Notes: generated from the sequence alone by a model not told the origin. A DNA stretch of 64,000 nucleotides from Apodemia mormo (GCA_036924255.1 JAUPFN010000007.1:34959414-35023413); one strand, 5' to 3'; positions 10,794 to 23,349 are shown, numbered from the stretch's first letter. Program-made: numbers and translations.

Positions 10794-11040
10794 AGGGGTT
10801 ATCCATAAATTACGTCACATGAATTTTATGATTTTTTGACCCCTCCCCATCTTTGTCACAACTGATCACATTTGTGAGAACCCCCTACCTAGTGCGATGT
10901 CACATATTTTACAATTTTACATTGGGAAAATTATCTCCTTCGATTATTTTTTATCTATGCAGGTATTATATTTTGAAAAAAGGTGATGTCACAAAATTTG
11001 GGACCCCTCCCTATCCCTTGTCACACAATATCCGTTGTAA
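10794..11040. repeat. Dispersed repeat of the 'GGGGTTATCCATAAATTACGTCA' type
   Basis: Starts with GGGGTTATCCATAAATTACG and is built from blocks such as GACCCCTCCCCATC, GAACCCCCTACC and GGACCCCTCCCTATC alternating with ACGTCAC/TGTCACA. This is a common insect interspersed repeat. The mirrored end that would show it to be a MITE is not intact here. Confidence 0.6.
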
Positions 11041-11062
11041 CTTACTTACATATATACATTAA

Positions 11063-11373
11063 CTAGCTGACCCGGTAAACGTTGTTTTGCCTTACATATT
11101 AGGAATCCATAGCGCACAAACAACGTGACACGTAATTTATATAAGACTACGAGATTGTCCTTCCACGCAGCCAAAATGGCATTAAACTTTATATGGTGGT
11201 TAAGTATTCTTAAATTTTCTAATTTTCCGCGCAATTTTCTTAATATTTTCTTTTATAAGAACCTTCTCCTTACAATTACAAACACAACAAAAAAAAATTA
11301 CTGAAATTGGTCCAGCCATTCAGGCGTGATGTCGTGACCAAGGAAAATAGGGATTGATTTTTATATATATAGA
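11063..11373 (-). mobile_element. Helitron-like element
   Basis: Starts A|CTAGCTGACCCGGTAAACG (3' end on the minus strand) and ends TTTATATATATAGA|T at 11373. The border bases fit insertion between A and T. Similar inner sequence, 'ATATTAGGAATCCAT', is seen in opposite orientation at 38491-38800. Confidence 0.8.
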
Positions 11374-11699
11374 TAAAAAACGGACATTACTTTCTAATAT
11401 CTTTATATGAATAATAAAACGTTATCGCCGAAATGTTTGTATGAGCATAACTTCGGAATAAATTCACCAAATTGGATAGGTTGTTTTTGTTATTGTCAGG
11501 ACAAGGATCGTATGTAAGAAAATATGTAAAAATCATACGGGATAACCTTAAAAACCTTAAATATTAAGGAAAGTGACTGAGTGACACGATAGAAGATATC
11601 GGGTGAATATCTTCAATATATTACAATAAGGGATGGTCAAGTTATTGAATTGTTATTTTTTTATTTAAATGATCGTACTGTAAACTTTTATGTCTCATT

Positions 11700-11745
11700 T
11701 TTTAAGTAGGTACACCATCCGTGCGAAGCCGGGGGCGAGCAGCGT
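11700..11745 (+). repeat. Helitron 3'-end relic
   Basis: 'CCGTGCGAAGCCGGGGGCGAG' resembles the GC-rich end of the autonomous Helitron remnant at 37660-37694. CTAG has decayed. Confidence 0.5.
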
Positions 11746-12262
11746 AATAAACATAAATATAAATCGATTTTAAAATGATTTTGTCATTTTTTTCTCATAT
11801 TAGTAATGAAATAATATAGAATGAATGAATGAATGAAACAAAATAGAGTACAAAATCAAACTAGTTAATAAGTGCATTGAATTTAAATATCTTCTTAATA
11901 TATATAAATATATTGTTGACGCCATATGTTTTGATATAATATGATGAAAGTAGAGAATATATATTTTTTTAACTAACTTTTTAGCATAAAAGAAAATGGT
12001 GTTTAAAAATAAGTAAAAATATTTCAACAAAAAGCACTGGCTATTGAAACTTAAAATAAACTTAGACACTATCGTTTTTAGGTTTTTGTAGCTGTAGCAT
12101 GTAGAACTTGCTACGCATCCTCCGGTTACGTAACACTCGGGCAGGGCAGACAAGGGGAAATTGCTACAAAACTGTCTCGACTTCACCGAGTTCTTCACAA
12201 ATGTCTATCACAGTACGACGCGTGTAGATTTGTATTACAAGTTAATACTGTTATAAAATTTC

Positions 12263-12440
12263 TTTGGTTGAATGGTTTATATGACCCTGACTACGCTGTG
12301 GACAGGCCTCGGGTTCGAATTCTAACAGAGACAAGCGTTTTAGTGTAAATGTTTGTACATCTGGACCGGGTGTTTATTAATCATTTTAGAATTTAAAAAT
12401 GTGTTTCTATGTATTGTATTGTTGATTAACACCCGTATCA
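12263..12440 (+). mobile_element. tRNA-derived SINE
   Basis: A tRNA-like head with GGTTGAATGGTTTATATGAC and the box B-like GGGTTCGAATTC, then a body with 'CATCTGGACCGGGTGTTTA' and 'TTGATTAACACCCGTATC'. A clean poly(A) tail is not visible. Confidence 0.55.
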
Positions 12441-12671
12441 AGAGCAAATAATTTGCCTACATTTCGGGTAGTTCATTTCGTTTCATATCAGTTTGTTCAG
12501 TTCAGTGATATTTATTTATAATTTTCGTAAAAGTAAAACCAAAAAAATAATAACACGAAAATAAAATGAGAGCACATAATATGTCCATATCCCTGAAAGC
12601 AACAGAGGTGTATACTCCCTTCAATTAGCTTATAATAAAGAGTGAAAAGAGTGCTGTAACTACCGCGTGTT

Positions 12672-13003
12672 AATCCGAGGCCCTTTCGAAGAATAGATCA
12701 ATTGTCTTACTGCTAAGGATTTTGTAAAATGCAAGGAAAGGCAAATACATGTCACTAAAACCTTGACTTTTATTAAGTTGAAGAGTTCTGCAACATTTTG
12801 TTTAAACGCCTTATCTATTCCTGCCGTAGTAGCGTCGGTATGTGACGCTGTCATGGTCCGGTATGAATAGTAAGGTAGCCGGTAAACTTATGCATTTGGC
12901 ATACCATCTCTGCTACAACCATAGTAACGCATCTTTCATTGTCTCTTTTCATCAGGATGTTTCCATTAGCTTTTATGCTATCTTATGAATTATGATATAA
13001 AGT
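12672..13003 (+). repeat. Family A retroposon, near full length
   Basis: Runs from 'GAGGCCCTTTCGAAGAATAG' through 'GCCTTATCTATTCCTGCCG' and 'GGTAGCCGGTAAACTTATGC' to 'TGCTATCTTATGAATTATGA'. Diverged; the central part is partly deleted. Confidence 0.7.
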
Positions 13004-13234
13004 CGGTCGAAATGAATTGTATAGGATGTATATAGTATGAGATTCCATAATGAATGTATTATCTGTCCCAGAATTAAAAGACATGATCTCAGGCATGGAC
13101 ACGAAGGGGGTACTGCCTTGTATTTACCAAATTTCCTTTATAAAGAGTACCATTACTATCGGCATAACTACTAGATGAATAGATCATTGGACTTCCTTTC
13201 AGGCATTTCTTAAAAGACGGATTATTAACTAAAC

Positions 13235-13560
13235 GAAAGTAGACAGAATGGTAGACAATGGAATGACATGTAGAAAGAATGGTAGATGAAAAGTTAACAA
13301 AACAGTTAAATGCGGAAGGATATAGGTACCGGGGAAGACTACGACTGACATACCATGATCAGATTGATCGAGTACTGTCCGAAGGTGGTGTATAAAGTCT
13401 TCGCAACCGGCGTGTGTGTATGAAGAGAGTGATGAATGTGGAGCAAACGAGACAAGCCTGCAAGGATCGTGATGTATGGCAGTCGGTTCTTTCTGCCTAC
13501 CCGTAAGGGATCTGGTGTGAAGATATGTATTAACTAAACGTGTCTTTGTCTTCGTGACTA
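13235..13560 (+). pseudogene. RTE-like LINE 3' fragment
   Basis: Matches the end of the LINE at 48955-50590: 'AAGTTAACAAAACAG', 'AGGTACCGGGGAAGACTACG', 'CATGATCAGATTGATCG', 'GGTGGTGTATAAAGTCTTCG' and 'CTTTCTGCCTACCCGTAAGG'. In the LINE these encode the C-terminal region of ORF2; here the frame is broken. Confidence 0.65.
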
Positions 13561-14026
13561 ATAGGTGGTAAAAATCTATAACGTCTCGCCCAGGCCCCAA
13601 CGGTGTGCCAAACACCGTTTTACATTTTTTGCATATTCTTGCCGCAATAGCTTCAGAACACTATCACATTGTTTTGTGATTGTTGTTTTTAAAGCAAAAC
13701 ATTCGCAGCAGACCCGGCTTTATACGCAAATGATTTATAAAACATCAGACGAAAAAGCAATTAAATAAAGTAATCGTTTACTATAGACGTATCTTGTGCG
13801 TGTAATATGATTAGCAAAAGCTTTTAATTTAATAAGTCGTCCTTGATGCTAATCGCAGTGTACACTTGTGTAGTATATGTTATGCTACACTATTCGTAAA
13901 CTAAACAAGATACTGTTGCAAGTTTATTTTAAACATAAAATAAAATTAAAAATCCTACAAATAAAAACTAATGCACTTCTTTCGAGTTGCGTATCAACTT
14001 GACATATCAATACCATCAATAAAAAA
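13561..14026. other. No recognised feature
   Basis: AT-rich DNA with no gene that I can support. Confidence 0.5.
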
Positions 14027-14541
14027 CCGGGTAAGTGCGAGTCAGAATTGCCTATTGAGGATTCCGTACCCAGTTATAATATATTATAAATAGTTCAAGA
14101 ATCGAATCTCACAGTTTTCTCCGAACTTTTCCCGAAATTCAGTTTCCTAAACCTTTTATTTTTTTACAATTTAATTATAAATGTATAGTTTTCAGATTTT
14201 TCTCTGTACCTACTTGTGTAAAGCACGTTACTACTTGCCAAATTTCATAGTTGTAGGTCAACGATAAATATCCTATAAATTTTGATTTTCTTAAGAGCGT
14301 CGAAATATAAGTTTTTTGCATTATAAACTACCTTAACTTTTTTCACGTTTACTTAAAAGTTAGATTTTTTTTCATGCTTCAAGGGACTGTGGACTGTATA
14401 TGATTTTAATTTCAAGTTGATATCTCCACGCGATCCTAAAAATAAAGGTCATGAAAAATCAGACGGACAGACAGTCAGATGGACTACAAAGTGCACCTAT
14501 ATGGGCTCTGTTTTTACCTTTTGAAGTACGGAACAATAAAA
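14027..14541. repeat. Dispersed lepidopteran repeat (ACCGGGTAAGTGCGAGTC)
   Basis: Begins ACCGGGTAAGTGCGAGTCAG, continues 'GGATTCCGTACCC', and ends 'CAGACGGACAGACAGTCAG', 'ATATGGGCTCTGTTTTTACC', 'TTTTGAAGTACGGAAC'. This highly recurrent insect repeat has a GACA-rich tract near its end. No protein is encoded. A weaker trace ('TAGGGTTCCATAGGATAGC') lies at 20890. Confidence 0.7.
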
Positions 14542-15389
14542 ACCTAATGCCGTTCGTTACTCTTGGATGTACTAGTTGCATCTCTGCCTACCTCTTCAGG
14601 GAGATATTTACTTCTCCGTGTTGACTAGGGCATCTTTTGAATGGTCTGACAATTTACTGAACATTATCCCGTGACTATCAGATACGTGTGTCAGTACCGA
14701 TTAATGTGGACGTATTTTGTTATGCGAACAATTGCCTCGAGCTGGTACGGTTCAATCCATTCCGAACACTGAAACAAACTACCGAACACAGAATAAACGG
14801 CAGGAAAATGTACGGAATTACGATCTACTAGCCGGCCCAGTGTGGACGCTGGTCTGTGTACTGTTACGCATCTAAGTCACGTGTTATTATCCGATCCATT
14901 GATAGTCGGTTTTTTTTCAAAGCATTTTCGCTATTGTCCGCGGACCACGAGACGTCCAAACTTGTATTTATGACACGCGTTGAAGTACGCTCGATGATAC
15001 GGATACAGACACGGGGTAGGAGTGGTATAGTCGTGACGTGTCCCGATCAGTATGTCCCCCGTCCGTTCCTCGCCGCCGCTCATTCACGCAGCGCACGCTA
15101 TGGACATCGTTGTATACGTTGTTTAGTTTTGTATTGCGACGATTGATTATTTAGGCCTGAAGTGTATGCCATGTAGCGATGCGATGCCACGCGATCTAGT
15201 TCGATAGCATGCGTCTACCCTTGTAACATTTCATCGTACATGGCTTGTGACCCTGTCAGTACAACCTATATCGCCCACATTTAGTGTAACATCTCTGTAG
15301 CCATGCCACGTAGTCCGGTCCGTTGTCATGTTACAAATGTGGACGCACCTTAAGGCAAACAAAGAAAGATTAGCCATACATTATCATCG
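14542..15389. other. GC-raised segment of unknown nature
   Basis: Between about 14820 and 15350 the base composition rises, with many CpGs ('CGTCCGTTCCTCGCCGCCGC' at 15059). Its two ends share GTGTGGACGC / TGTGGACGCAC (14840 and 15338), but in the same orientation. There is an initiator-like TCAGTATG at 15047. A 96-codon frame at 14856-15146 has no recognised motif. It could be an old transposon or an alternative promoter; I cannot decide. Confidence 0.3.
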
Positions 15390-15470
15390 CGTTACTACTA
15401 GGTGGTAGGTGGTACTGCGACGTCTCGACCAGTATCGTCCTACCTATTTCTGATACAATAACGTCAATTC
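15390..15470 (+). repeat. Family A retroposon, short diverged fragment
   Basis: 'TACTAGGTGGTAGGTGGTAC' and 'CCTACCTATTTCTGATACAA' match the central part of the family. Confidence 0.45.
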
Positions 15471-15824
15471 AAATGTTTTAATAGTTATTCTGCTATTTAG
15501 GGAAGATTTTTGAAGAATGATCTCACCCAGAATCTGGTGTTGGTGTGGTAAGAACTTCGTGTTGTAAATGAAAACGTAAACCTATATTTATTTTTTTCAA
15601 ATTATAAAAACTGATACTTGAATGAATAGGATATTGGTCATGGTTATGTCCATTGGTAGTTGTTAAATTGTTGCAAAATGTGACTATGAATATATCCTTT
15701 TCTCAAGCATACATACTTGTTTATTACCCGCTTTTACTTTTACGCAATAAGGCATTGTGATTATATTTGTATATTTATTTAATTATTCACCTTTTTTTAA
15801 ATATTATTTTAAACGGGTGCTTAA

Positions 15825-15935
15825 TGGTGATATGGTCCTCCGTTGTCTCGTCTGCGTTTGGTACTACCGCTTTACCTATTTCTGCCGCATTAGCGTCACT
15901 GTTTGTTACTTTCGTGTTCCAATTTGCAGGTTAAA
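15825..15935 (+). repeat. Family A retroposon, diverged fragment
   Basis: 'TCCGTTGTCTCGTCTGCG', 'GGTACTACCGCTTTACC', 'TATTTCTGCCGCATTAGCG' and 'TTTCGTGTTCCAATTTGC' follow the family order. Confidence 0.6.
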
Positions 15936-15984
15936 TAGTAGTATATACACTGTTGAAGATTAAAAATATATATAGTCTTAAAAT

Positions 15985-18900
15985 GTTACGGTTGCCCCCC
16001 CTGGCCCAGAACCTGGGTACGCCCATACCAACATACGTGTCTTTGTTTCGCTCTTCCTAGTAGATATGTATATCTCACAGGATAGTTTTAGTGGATACAC
16101 TCATGTTTTAAATTTTTTCCCGTTTTGTAAATTTACCTTTGGTAGAGTTCAATTCTAAAAGTTTGTCGATGACAGAATTAAGCCCTATTCCACTCTGAAA
16201 CGTACTTAAGTTCACTAGATCACCTTTCAATTACGTTGTTTGTATATTTCTTGACGCTAAACTTATTTTTATTTGATTTGTTTCAGATATCTTCAAATTT
16301 CAAGCTTATATAACATCACCAAATATCACATGTTCATCCAAACAAAACAAATGGGTGAAAAGTGAGGATAAAGTAAACATGTACTCGATAGAAGAACATT
16401 TCGGTTGTTGAAGACAGAAGAACAAAAAAAATGATACAAATATCGCATTAACAATAAGAGCTTAAAAAGCTCACTCCTTAAACTTAATCTATCAATGCTT
16501 AATTACAGACTGGTTTCGACGCATTTTTTGAAACAACCGTAGATTCACTGTGGACTGTTTTAACTATAAACTGTTTACGTCTTCTCAAATATGTGCCGCG
16601 ATCGAGATATGACGGGACTAAGCGACTTTATTAAATAATATACTAGTTCAGGCGTAGAAAAGCCTGGTATAGCGGGAAGTTTTCCGGCAAAACGGCGCGA
16701 GAATTCGCCTTGCCGTTTCGTTTTTTTTCTTTCATTTTATTTTATATCAAAGGATAAGCAATAGCCCGGTTATTTAAGATTTGTTCTAGTTTTCGGAAGG
16801 GTTCGCCCAGGCTCGGGCATCTACAACGCTACACTGGCCGGTCGTAGCGGACATAACTTTTCAAGAATTTTGGACTCTATTGTAGACGCCGCAAGATTCT
16901 GTATTGTAAGTATTATATTAACTTACAGATTTATTATACATAATCTACTAGCTAGCCTGCAATAATTCTAAAATTTTAAAGTTATAGTTCTAAAGTTGTA
17001 GATATTATAAAACGAAACAGACTTTTGTTTGATTTGATGTTCTGGTCTTTTATATTACTAAACTAAATATTATCCTCAATCAATGTAGTGAACTTCGCTT
17101 ATACTGACAAGGTTCTAGCAATTGATTTAAAGGGGATAGCTATTACGAAAATGCAATAGTGGTTTGAGCGATATTTCAATATAGAGCTTTAATAAATTAA
17201 CGAAAGGCTCACAGAAACTGTTAAAATATTACTTAATTTTGGCAGTACTAGTAAACAATAGTGTTGACGTGAGAAACTCGTGTAATTTGGCCATCTTGCA
17301 CCAAATTATGATGTATAAGTCGAATAGCTATAATCGCACCTCCATACACCTCTGTTAAGCATTGGTAATATCTGAAGGTGGTGGTTATTGTTTTCCATAA
17401 GGCGAATCGTCTGCGTGTTTGCTTTCTTAGCGATAATAACTTAAAAAGATAATAAAACTACGCATTCTTGAAAATCAAAACATGTGATCAGATGATTTTG
17501 TAGAGCATAAAAAATGCAAATAATATTTTAATATGAATCTTTTATTAAGAAAGTAGGTTTCATTTATTGTTACATACTTATATTATTTTATTCAACAATG
17601 ATGAATATAAATAAGTAGACATATACATAAAACTCTCAACAAAATATGAAACAAATTTCATTTTCTAAAAATAATTAATCGGTCACTGACCATTTATATT
17701 GCGCAAAACTTATCACACACATGGCGTAACGCATCGTAAAACAGAGGCAAAATGAATAGATAAAATAAATACTTTTACAATTATTGTAAGGAATACTAAG
17801 TTGTCAGTAAAGGCATCGGGCAAAAGAGAACGTATTATACGTAACCAAAAAATCCTAGCAAAATAAATTTGCTATAATTTTATTTCTATGTTCTTTACTG
17901 ATGATTGAAATGGACGAATATTGTTATAGTACGTATCTATTAAGTAAACCTAGATGTGCTTAAAAAGTGATGTCGCTCAGTTTCTTAAAAAATAGATGCT
18001 TGACTTGTCCAGGGACCATCAAAACTGCAGAAGATTTTCTGTTTAATTAATAGTCTAAGTTATATTATTGTTCCAAATGAATATTTGTTGTAAATACGTA
18101 ATTATTAATTCTATATATAAATTAATAAGTATGTAGCTGAAGTTATAAACCTCATTGTTATGCATATGTTATCCATATATTAAAACGTGAAGGGAAAAGT
18201 TTGTACCCCTTTTTAAGACAATTGCGCGAATGGTGGAGTATGATATTTGGCACAGTTAAAGTTTATATTTTGTAGGACTGCAGAAAACTAATATTTTTAA
18301 ATAAAATGCATTAGAAATAGATTAAATTAATAAAAACATAAATTACACACATTACATTCAAGTGACATACTGATAATATACACACATGTATGCTTTTTTT
18401 TACAGCTAAAGACAATTATCAAACTTAAAAGAGAATTTATTGTTTAGTCTATGGTTGAATTTTGACCGCAGGCGTTTGCTAGTACCTAAAGATAAATATC
18501 TGATAAGAAAATAATATGTTTGTCGCCCAAATTTTTTGCACCACATATCTTGTATAATTAAGTAGTATCTGAGCGGCTGAGCTTTACCGTGGTTTTGAAA
18601 CATGAAATAATTATAATATAATTATTATATTATAATCTTTAATTTATTTAATTATTATATTATAATAATTATATTATTTATAGTTACTATATTATCTTAT
18701 ATAACAATATAATTTCAATATGAAATTTCATTTTTAATCACAAATCATTATGATTATGGATATGGATAATGGTTTGGATATGCAAGATTACACACAAAAA
18801 CCGACTTATCGAATATTTTGCAATACTTTTTTTAATCTTTCAATTAATAGTCATATAATATTATTATTATTTATTATATAACAACAGCTTATTAATATCA
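15985..18900. other. Mostly unique AT-rich DNA
   Basis: A relic 'GGCCCAGAACCTGG..TACGCCCAT' at 15990-16025 belongs with the MITE at 47348. At 16670-16870 there is a modest CpG rise ('AAACGGCGCGAGAATTCGCC'). Otherwise the stretch, which would lie in the first intron of FAM13, has no exon or repeat that I can support. Confidence 0.5.
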
Positions 18901-18921
18901 GTAAAACTTACTTGTTCTGTG

Positions 18922-18984
18922 TGTGTTTATTGTTTGTGAATTGTAAAACAGTATAAGTTTTATAATTCACAGACAATAAACACA
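18922..18984. repeat. Inverted repeat, 28-base arms
   Basis: TGTGTTTATTGTTTGTGAAT... at 18922-18949 faces ...ATTCACAGACAATAAACACA at 18957-18984 with a 7-base loop and three mismatches. Confidence 0.85.
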
Positions 18985-19356
18985 TATTTTACCAATAACT
19001 GAATGAAACTTTGCTAAGTGCCAATAATAAAAAGTATAAATAAACTTATTGGGATAGGTTTTGAGCTCAAAAAATAATAACAACTCAAAAACAGATTGTA
19101 TGTTATTCTTAACTCGACAAAAACAAACATCCAATTTTTGAGCAAATCTCAACGTTGACACTTATACTAAGAGCTCATACACACGAGCGGCATGTAGCCA
19201 ACGGCAAAGATAACTTCAGCCGTCGACACGTGTCGGCGACAGCCGTCGACGCACCGACGGCTAACGTCGGCGCGTTGACGGCAGCCGTCGACATTTCAAC
19301 TTCAAAGATCAGCGGCAGTCGTCGTCAGTTCTCGTAGTATAGGAGTCAGTTGCAAA

Positions 19357-19500
19357 ATGGACTTCGAAGAAGAAACACTATTATTGGTATTACTTCGTCG
19401 ACGTCGCGTTTTTGTCGACGTAGTACGAAAGTAAAAAAACGTTCATTGTGGTTTCAAGAAATATTAATCAATCGATATCAAGATGGACATTTTTTTACTC
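19357..19500 (+). pseudogene. Harbinger-like transposase N-terminal remnant
   Basis: Starting at the ATG at 19357 the frame gives MDFEEETLLLVLLRRRR. After a shift of frame the sequence reads KKRSLWFQEILINRYQDGHF up to the family A insertion at about 19489. An acidic and leucine-rich start, an arginine run, and then a 'K-R-x-x-W-V-x-x-x-x-x-x-R-x-x-G-x-F' block is the usual opening of insect Harbinger transposases. The DDE core is absent. Identification rests on this pattern and on the inverted repeats. Confidence 0.55.
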
Positions 19501-19782
19501 TAGGTCTCCTAATGGAAATAGTCAACCATCGCCTGTAGACACCAAAGGTATTAATGGTACGTTCCTATTTTGTGGCGAGGTGTATTGCCGCATGCATAAG
19601 TTTACCGGCTACTTTACGCTCCAAACCGGAACACGACATTGATAAGCACTGACGCTATTGCGGCAGGAATAGATAAGGCGGTGGTACCAGACCCGGGTGA
19701 GACAATGCAAAACTCTACCACCTAGTAGACTCGAACACCTAGAACCAAATTTTTCAAAGAAGCCCGGGACCATCGCGGCGAA
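19489..19782 (-). repeat. Family A retroposon inserted in the Harbinger element
   Basis: Begins with the T-run and 'GGTCTCCTAATGGAAATAG', keeps 'GACACCAAAGGTATTAATGG' and 'GCGGCAGGAATAGATAAGG', and ends 'AAGCCCGGGACCATCGCGGC'. It interrupts the transposase frame, so it inserted after the Harbinger copy. Confidence 0.8.
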
Positions 19783-20187
19783 AAACGTATATATTTGTGT
19801 GTTGTGCACATATTTCCGTCAATCCTCTTAAAAGTTTGACGGAAAAAATTTGACGTACTTTTATCCCAGACTAAAAAATATAAAGACAGAGCGCCTGAAA
19901 TATTTTATTGAAATCTCAAAACCAAGTTGAGTCGTGTAAATGAAACGCTCACACCCACATATCAGAAAGTAGAGGGTAGCTCTACTCTCTACTCTCTACT
20001 CTCGCGTGCGCACTCTTAAACTATATGCAGCCGAATGACAAAATGGCGGACGCGTCACGCTATAAATGCAAGTGTTGCTATAGGTCGACGGTTGCCGTCG
20101 ACGCGCCGACGGCTGCCGCCGACACGTGTCGACGGCTGAAGTTACCTCTGTCGTTGTCTACATGCCGCTCGTGTGGAAGAGCTTTTA

Positions 20188-21149
20188 GATATCAATAGCC
20201 ATCTCATTCATATCTCGCTTCAGTTATTTATTTTTCATTCTATCTAATGTAGCCAAATAAAATTATAATAAAAATATCGTATTTGACAAATGTAGCACCT
20301 GAGATGATTTGTAATTGTATTAGCGGCCTTTTTTCAACTGATCTTACCATAAGAAAATGTTTAATTTAAATTTGGTCAAAAGAATATCGTTTTATAAAAG
20401 CAAACTTTGGCTCATTTATACTTTTAAAAAGTTACAAACTCGGTTCATGTAAAAAATAAACATTGGTGAAAATTAAAAAGGCTTCCATACTACAAAGAAA
20501 AAAACTTGAGAGTTTCGAACTGTGCAAAAAGAAGCTAGGAATTCGCTGTTCTAATTTAATAATTATACAGTTTCTTTCTTATTTAAATTCTTGCGTATTG
20601 CGAGGTTAAAACATTCTAAGCTTTAGTTTTAGGTTTCGAAAATAATCTAATTTCAGAATCGCAATACGGCTGATACATTAGAAAATTCGACAGCTCAATT
20701 TCAAGTTATATTTTTAACGTGAAGCATGGTACTATTGGAAATTGAGCAGGTATTCCCTAAAACTATAAAGAGCCTTGAAAGTTTTTATAGAAATATAACA
20801 TATTTTTATTTCGCTTTAAAAAGTAATGTTACTGAACTACTTTTGTAAAGATTTTATAACTATTATTATTTTTAATGTAAAAATACTTTTTAGGGTTCCA
20901 TAGGATAGCTAAAGGGATTTCTTTGGGACACAAAACGTTTACCAATGTAAATTTGGTTTACATTATTATTTTATGCCATACGAGATTCTTCTCTGGGAAA
21001 ATTTGGCTGAAATACATACTATATATTTTGTACTACAAAAAAAGAGCAGTAAGATCCATTTACATTACTTAGCGCGAGAGTTTCCCTAAGAGAAAAATTC
21101 AAAAAATTCAAAAAAATTCAAAAAAAGTAAAAATATTTGCTCGTTAAGA
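20188..21149. other. No recognised gene
   Basis: AT-rich; a trace of the dispersed ACCGGGT-type repeat lies near 20890-21000. Nothing else identified. Confidence 0.5.
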
Positions 21150-21612
21150 AAAATGGTGATGTACACTCACTAAATACAAGGAACAAAAACAATCTTGTTG
21201 TGCATGCATCTCGTCTTCATAGAATAAGTAACTCTTTCATGGGACAATGTATACGCTTTTACAATTAATTTCCCCATGCTACGAGAAAACTACTAATAAA
21301 TAAATTTAAAAAATGTGTTAAAACAAAACTGTAAAAAAGGGTATTATAACATCTTAGATTATTTAGCAGACGAACAAGATTAATTACTCCACATACCAAG
21401 CTCTTTTTGTAATATGAAATAATTCTTGTAATAATGTAACGCCTTTATTATAAAAAAATGACAATAAAGACAAGCCCGCTGAGTTTCTTCCGCCGAATCT
21501 TCTCAGTGTGTGGCAGCGTTCCGATCCGGTAGTAATTTAAAAATAATGTCGACTCGTCAAAAGTGCCTGATGGTCTTCTTGAATAAAATATCTTTTGAGT
21601 TTGATTGATTTT
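21150..21612 (+). pseudogene. CR1-like LINE 3' end, 5'-truncated
   Basis: Parallels 2590-3063: 'CACTAAATACAAGGAACAAA', 'CATCTCGTCTTCATAGAATA', a decayed C-terminal reading, then the tail 'AAGCCCGCTGAGTTTCTTCC' and 'GAATCTTCTCAGTGTGTGGC', ending in short TTGATT repeats. No intact frame. Confidence 0.8.
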
Positions 21613-21894
21613 ATTGTTTCCATTAACATTTGTTAACAAAAAAAAAATGTTGTCTTAGTGTCCGTCAGAGTTAGTGTAATACAATATTCATTTAATATAC
21701 TCGTAATACTAATTAATTTCTATGTCTAGCTTTTAATGGGACTTAGCTGTTAAACTAGATACTACACAAAGCTATAAACGTATCCTAGTGTTCTATTACT
21801 TCATAAAGGAAGTTTAAATGAATTACACAATTATGTACCTATTTTAAATAATGTTAGATTTGATATGTGTAATTAATATTATATATTTTGTTAC

Positions 21895-22170
21895 TGCCCT
21901 TGACACGAGCCCCTTACTAAAGAATAGATCAACTGCTTTAGTGTAAGTTATCTCGTGAAAGGCCTAAGAATGCTAACACGTCATTAACATCTTGACTATT
22001 TACTATTTAGATGGTAGAGTTCTGCAATGCCTCATCAGAGCTTGGTACCACCAACCTATCTATTTCTGACGTAGTAGAGTAATGGCTTCTAGATGCCATG
22101 TTCTACTTTAGAGGAAATGGTTATTCTTTCTATGAGGGGAATCTGATTGTTTACTATGCTATGAAATGAA
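21895..22170 (+). repeat. Family A retroposon, diverged
   Basis: 'CGAGCCCCTTACTAAAGAAT', 'TGGTAGAGTTCTGCAATGCC' and 'CTTGGTACCACCAACCTATC' follow family order; the end is eroded. Confidence 0.6.
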
Positions 22171-23349
22171 CAAAATATTTTATAGAATCTGAATTGTTGA
22201 AGTTAAATTATATTTGTAGTTCGCGCACGAATTAAGGACATCCCGCAAAATACTTTACAAGATTTTACTCGCGTTGGATTTGTACGTTACACGGAATAAC
22301 TAAATTATTTTGAAAGGGCAAAATAATTTGATCGCCCTATGTAAATCTGAACATGCATAGAATAATTATTACAGCCTTTGTTGCAATTAAATATCTTTAA
22401 AATCTTACGATGGGCGTTGCTGTTACGAGTTTTTGTAATTAGTTGTTGGCATCCACGTTTCGCGGTCCGCCATCGTACTACATGCTGTAGTGGACTTTCT
22501 GTCCAGAGTCCATGTCCATAGGCAGTGGTGACTGCTTTCCGTAAGATCGCCAACGAGGTAGCATATTTATGCTAATTAAAAAAATTGAGTCTCAGATATA
22601 CTCCCTGGTTTTTTATATATAAACTTGTAACAGCCAGCTGAACAAACTATTCTCTTCTATTATTAGATCGCGATATTGACTCGGGATTATTCACGAAATA
22701 GCTACATTTAATCACTCTAAAGTCATTAAGTAGAATAGAGACTCGAAAGACTTTTGAAATTTTGTCAACAAAATTCCAAAATTTAACTTTTAACTGTGAT
22801 CGGGTTTCGACATCTAAGATTTATCATTCGAAAGGTTAAAATTGCGTCGAAACAAGTGTTTCTAATTTAAAAGACATAGTAACAGTATTTTCAATTTAAA
22901 AATGCTGTAGATATTGCAAGACTGTGTAGAAACTACAACAAAATAGTGGTAAAAACGTACCTATTTTCAATAAAAATAACATTGAAATACCTATATTTAT
23001 ACTCGGAATCAACTTCTTTATTTCATTCAGAATCAGATAAGGTCACAATGTCGCCCTATTTATACTTGACTTGTTTAATTTTGTAATGAAGTGTATTCAA
23101 AATGAGCAGTTTTTGCGAATTATCTGTTTGGTTAATAAATTTCCTTTAATTATTTCACTTACTTTTTGTTGCTCAAAAATAAAGTGTTTATAACGAAATA
23201 CTGATATAAACATTCGCGAAACAATAATATTCTGCCATACATCGTATTGCATCAAGACGCAATTTATTACGCACGCTATTAGAGAGAGAAACATTAACAA
23301 GAACATATGAGATGAGATCTAAACGAGCAGCTAAGTAAGAATAGCCTAA
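22171..23349. other. No recognised feature
   Basis: AT-rich DNA of the presumed first intron. No exon, RNA gene or known repeat identified. Confidence 0.5.

Larger units (their letters stand above)
19171..20184 (+). mobile_element. PIF/Harbinger-like DNA transposon remnant
   Basis: The ends are long imperfect terminal inverted repeats of more than 110 bases. The left starts GAGCTCATACACACGAGCGG and the reversed right starts AAGCTCTTCCACACGAGCGG. Both continue with CATGTAG, ACTTCAGCCGTCGACACGTG and further GCCGTCGAC blocks. Flanks TAA (19168-19170) and TTA (20185-20187) suggest the 3-base TWA target duplication of Harbinger elements, with one mismatch. Inside is the start of a transposase-like reading frame, interrupted by a family A insertion. 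Most of the transposase is missing, so the copy cannot move by itself. Confidence 0.7.

Noticed and set aside
13229..13615. 128-codon minus-strand protein
   Set aside because: It is antisense to the RTE-like LINE 3' fragment and shows no domain.
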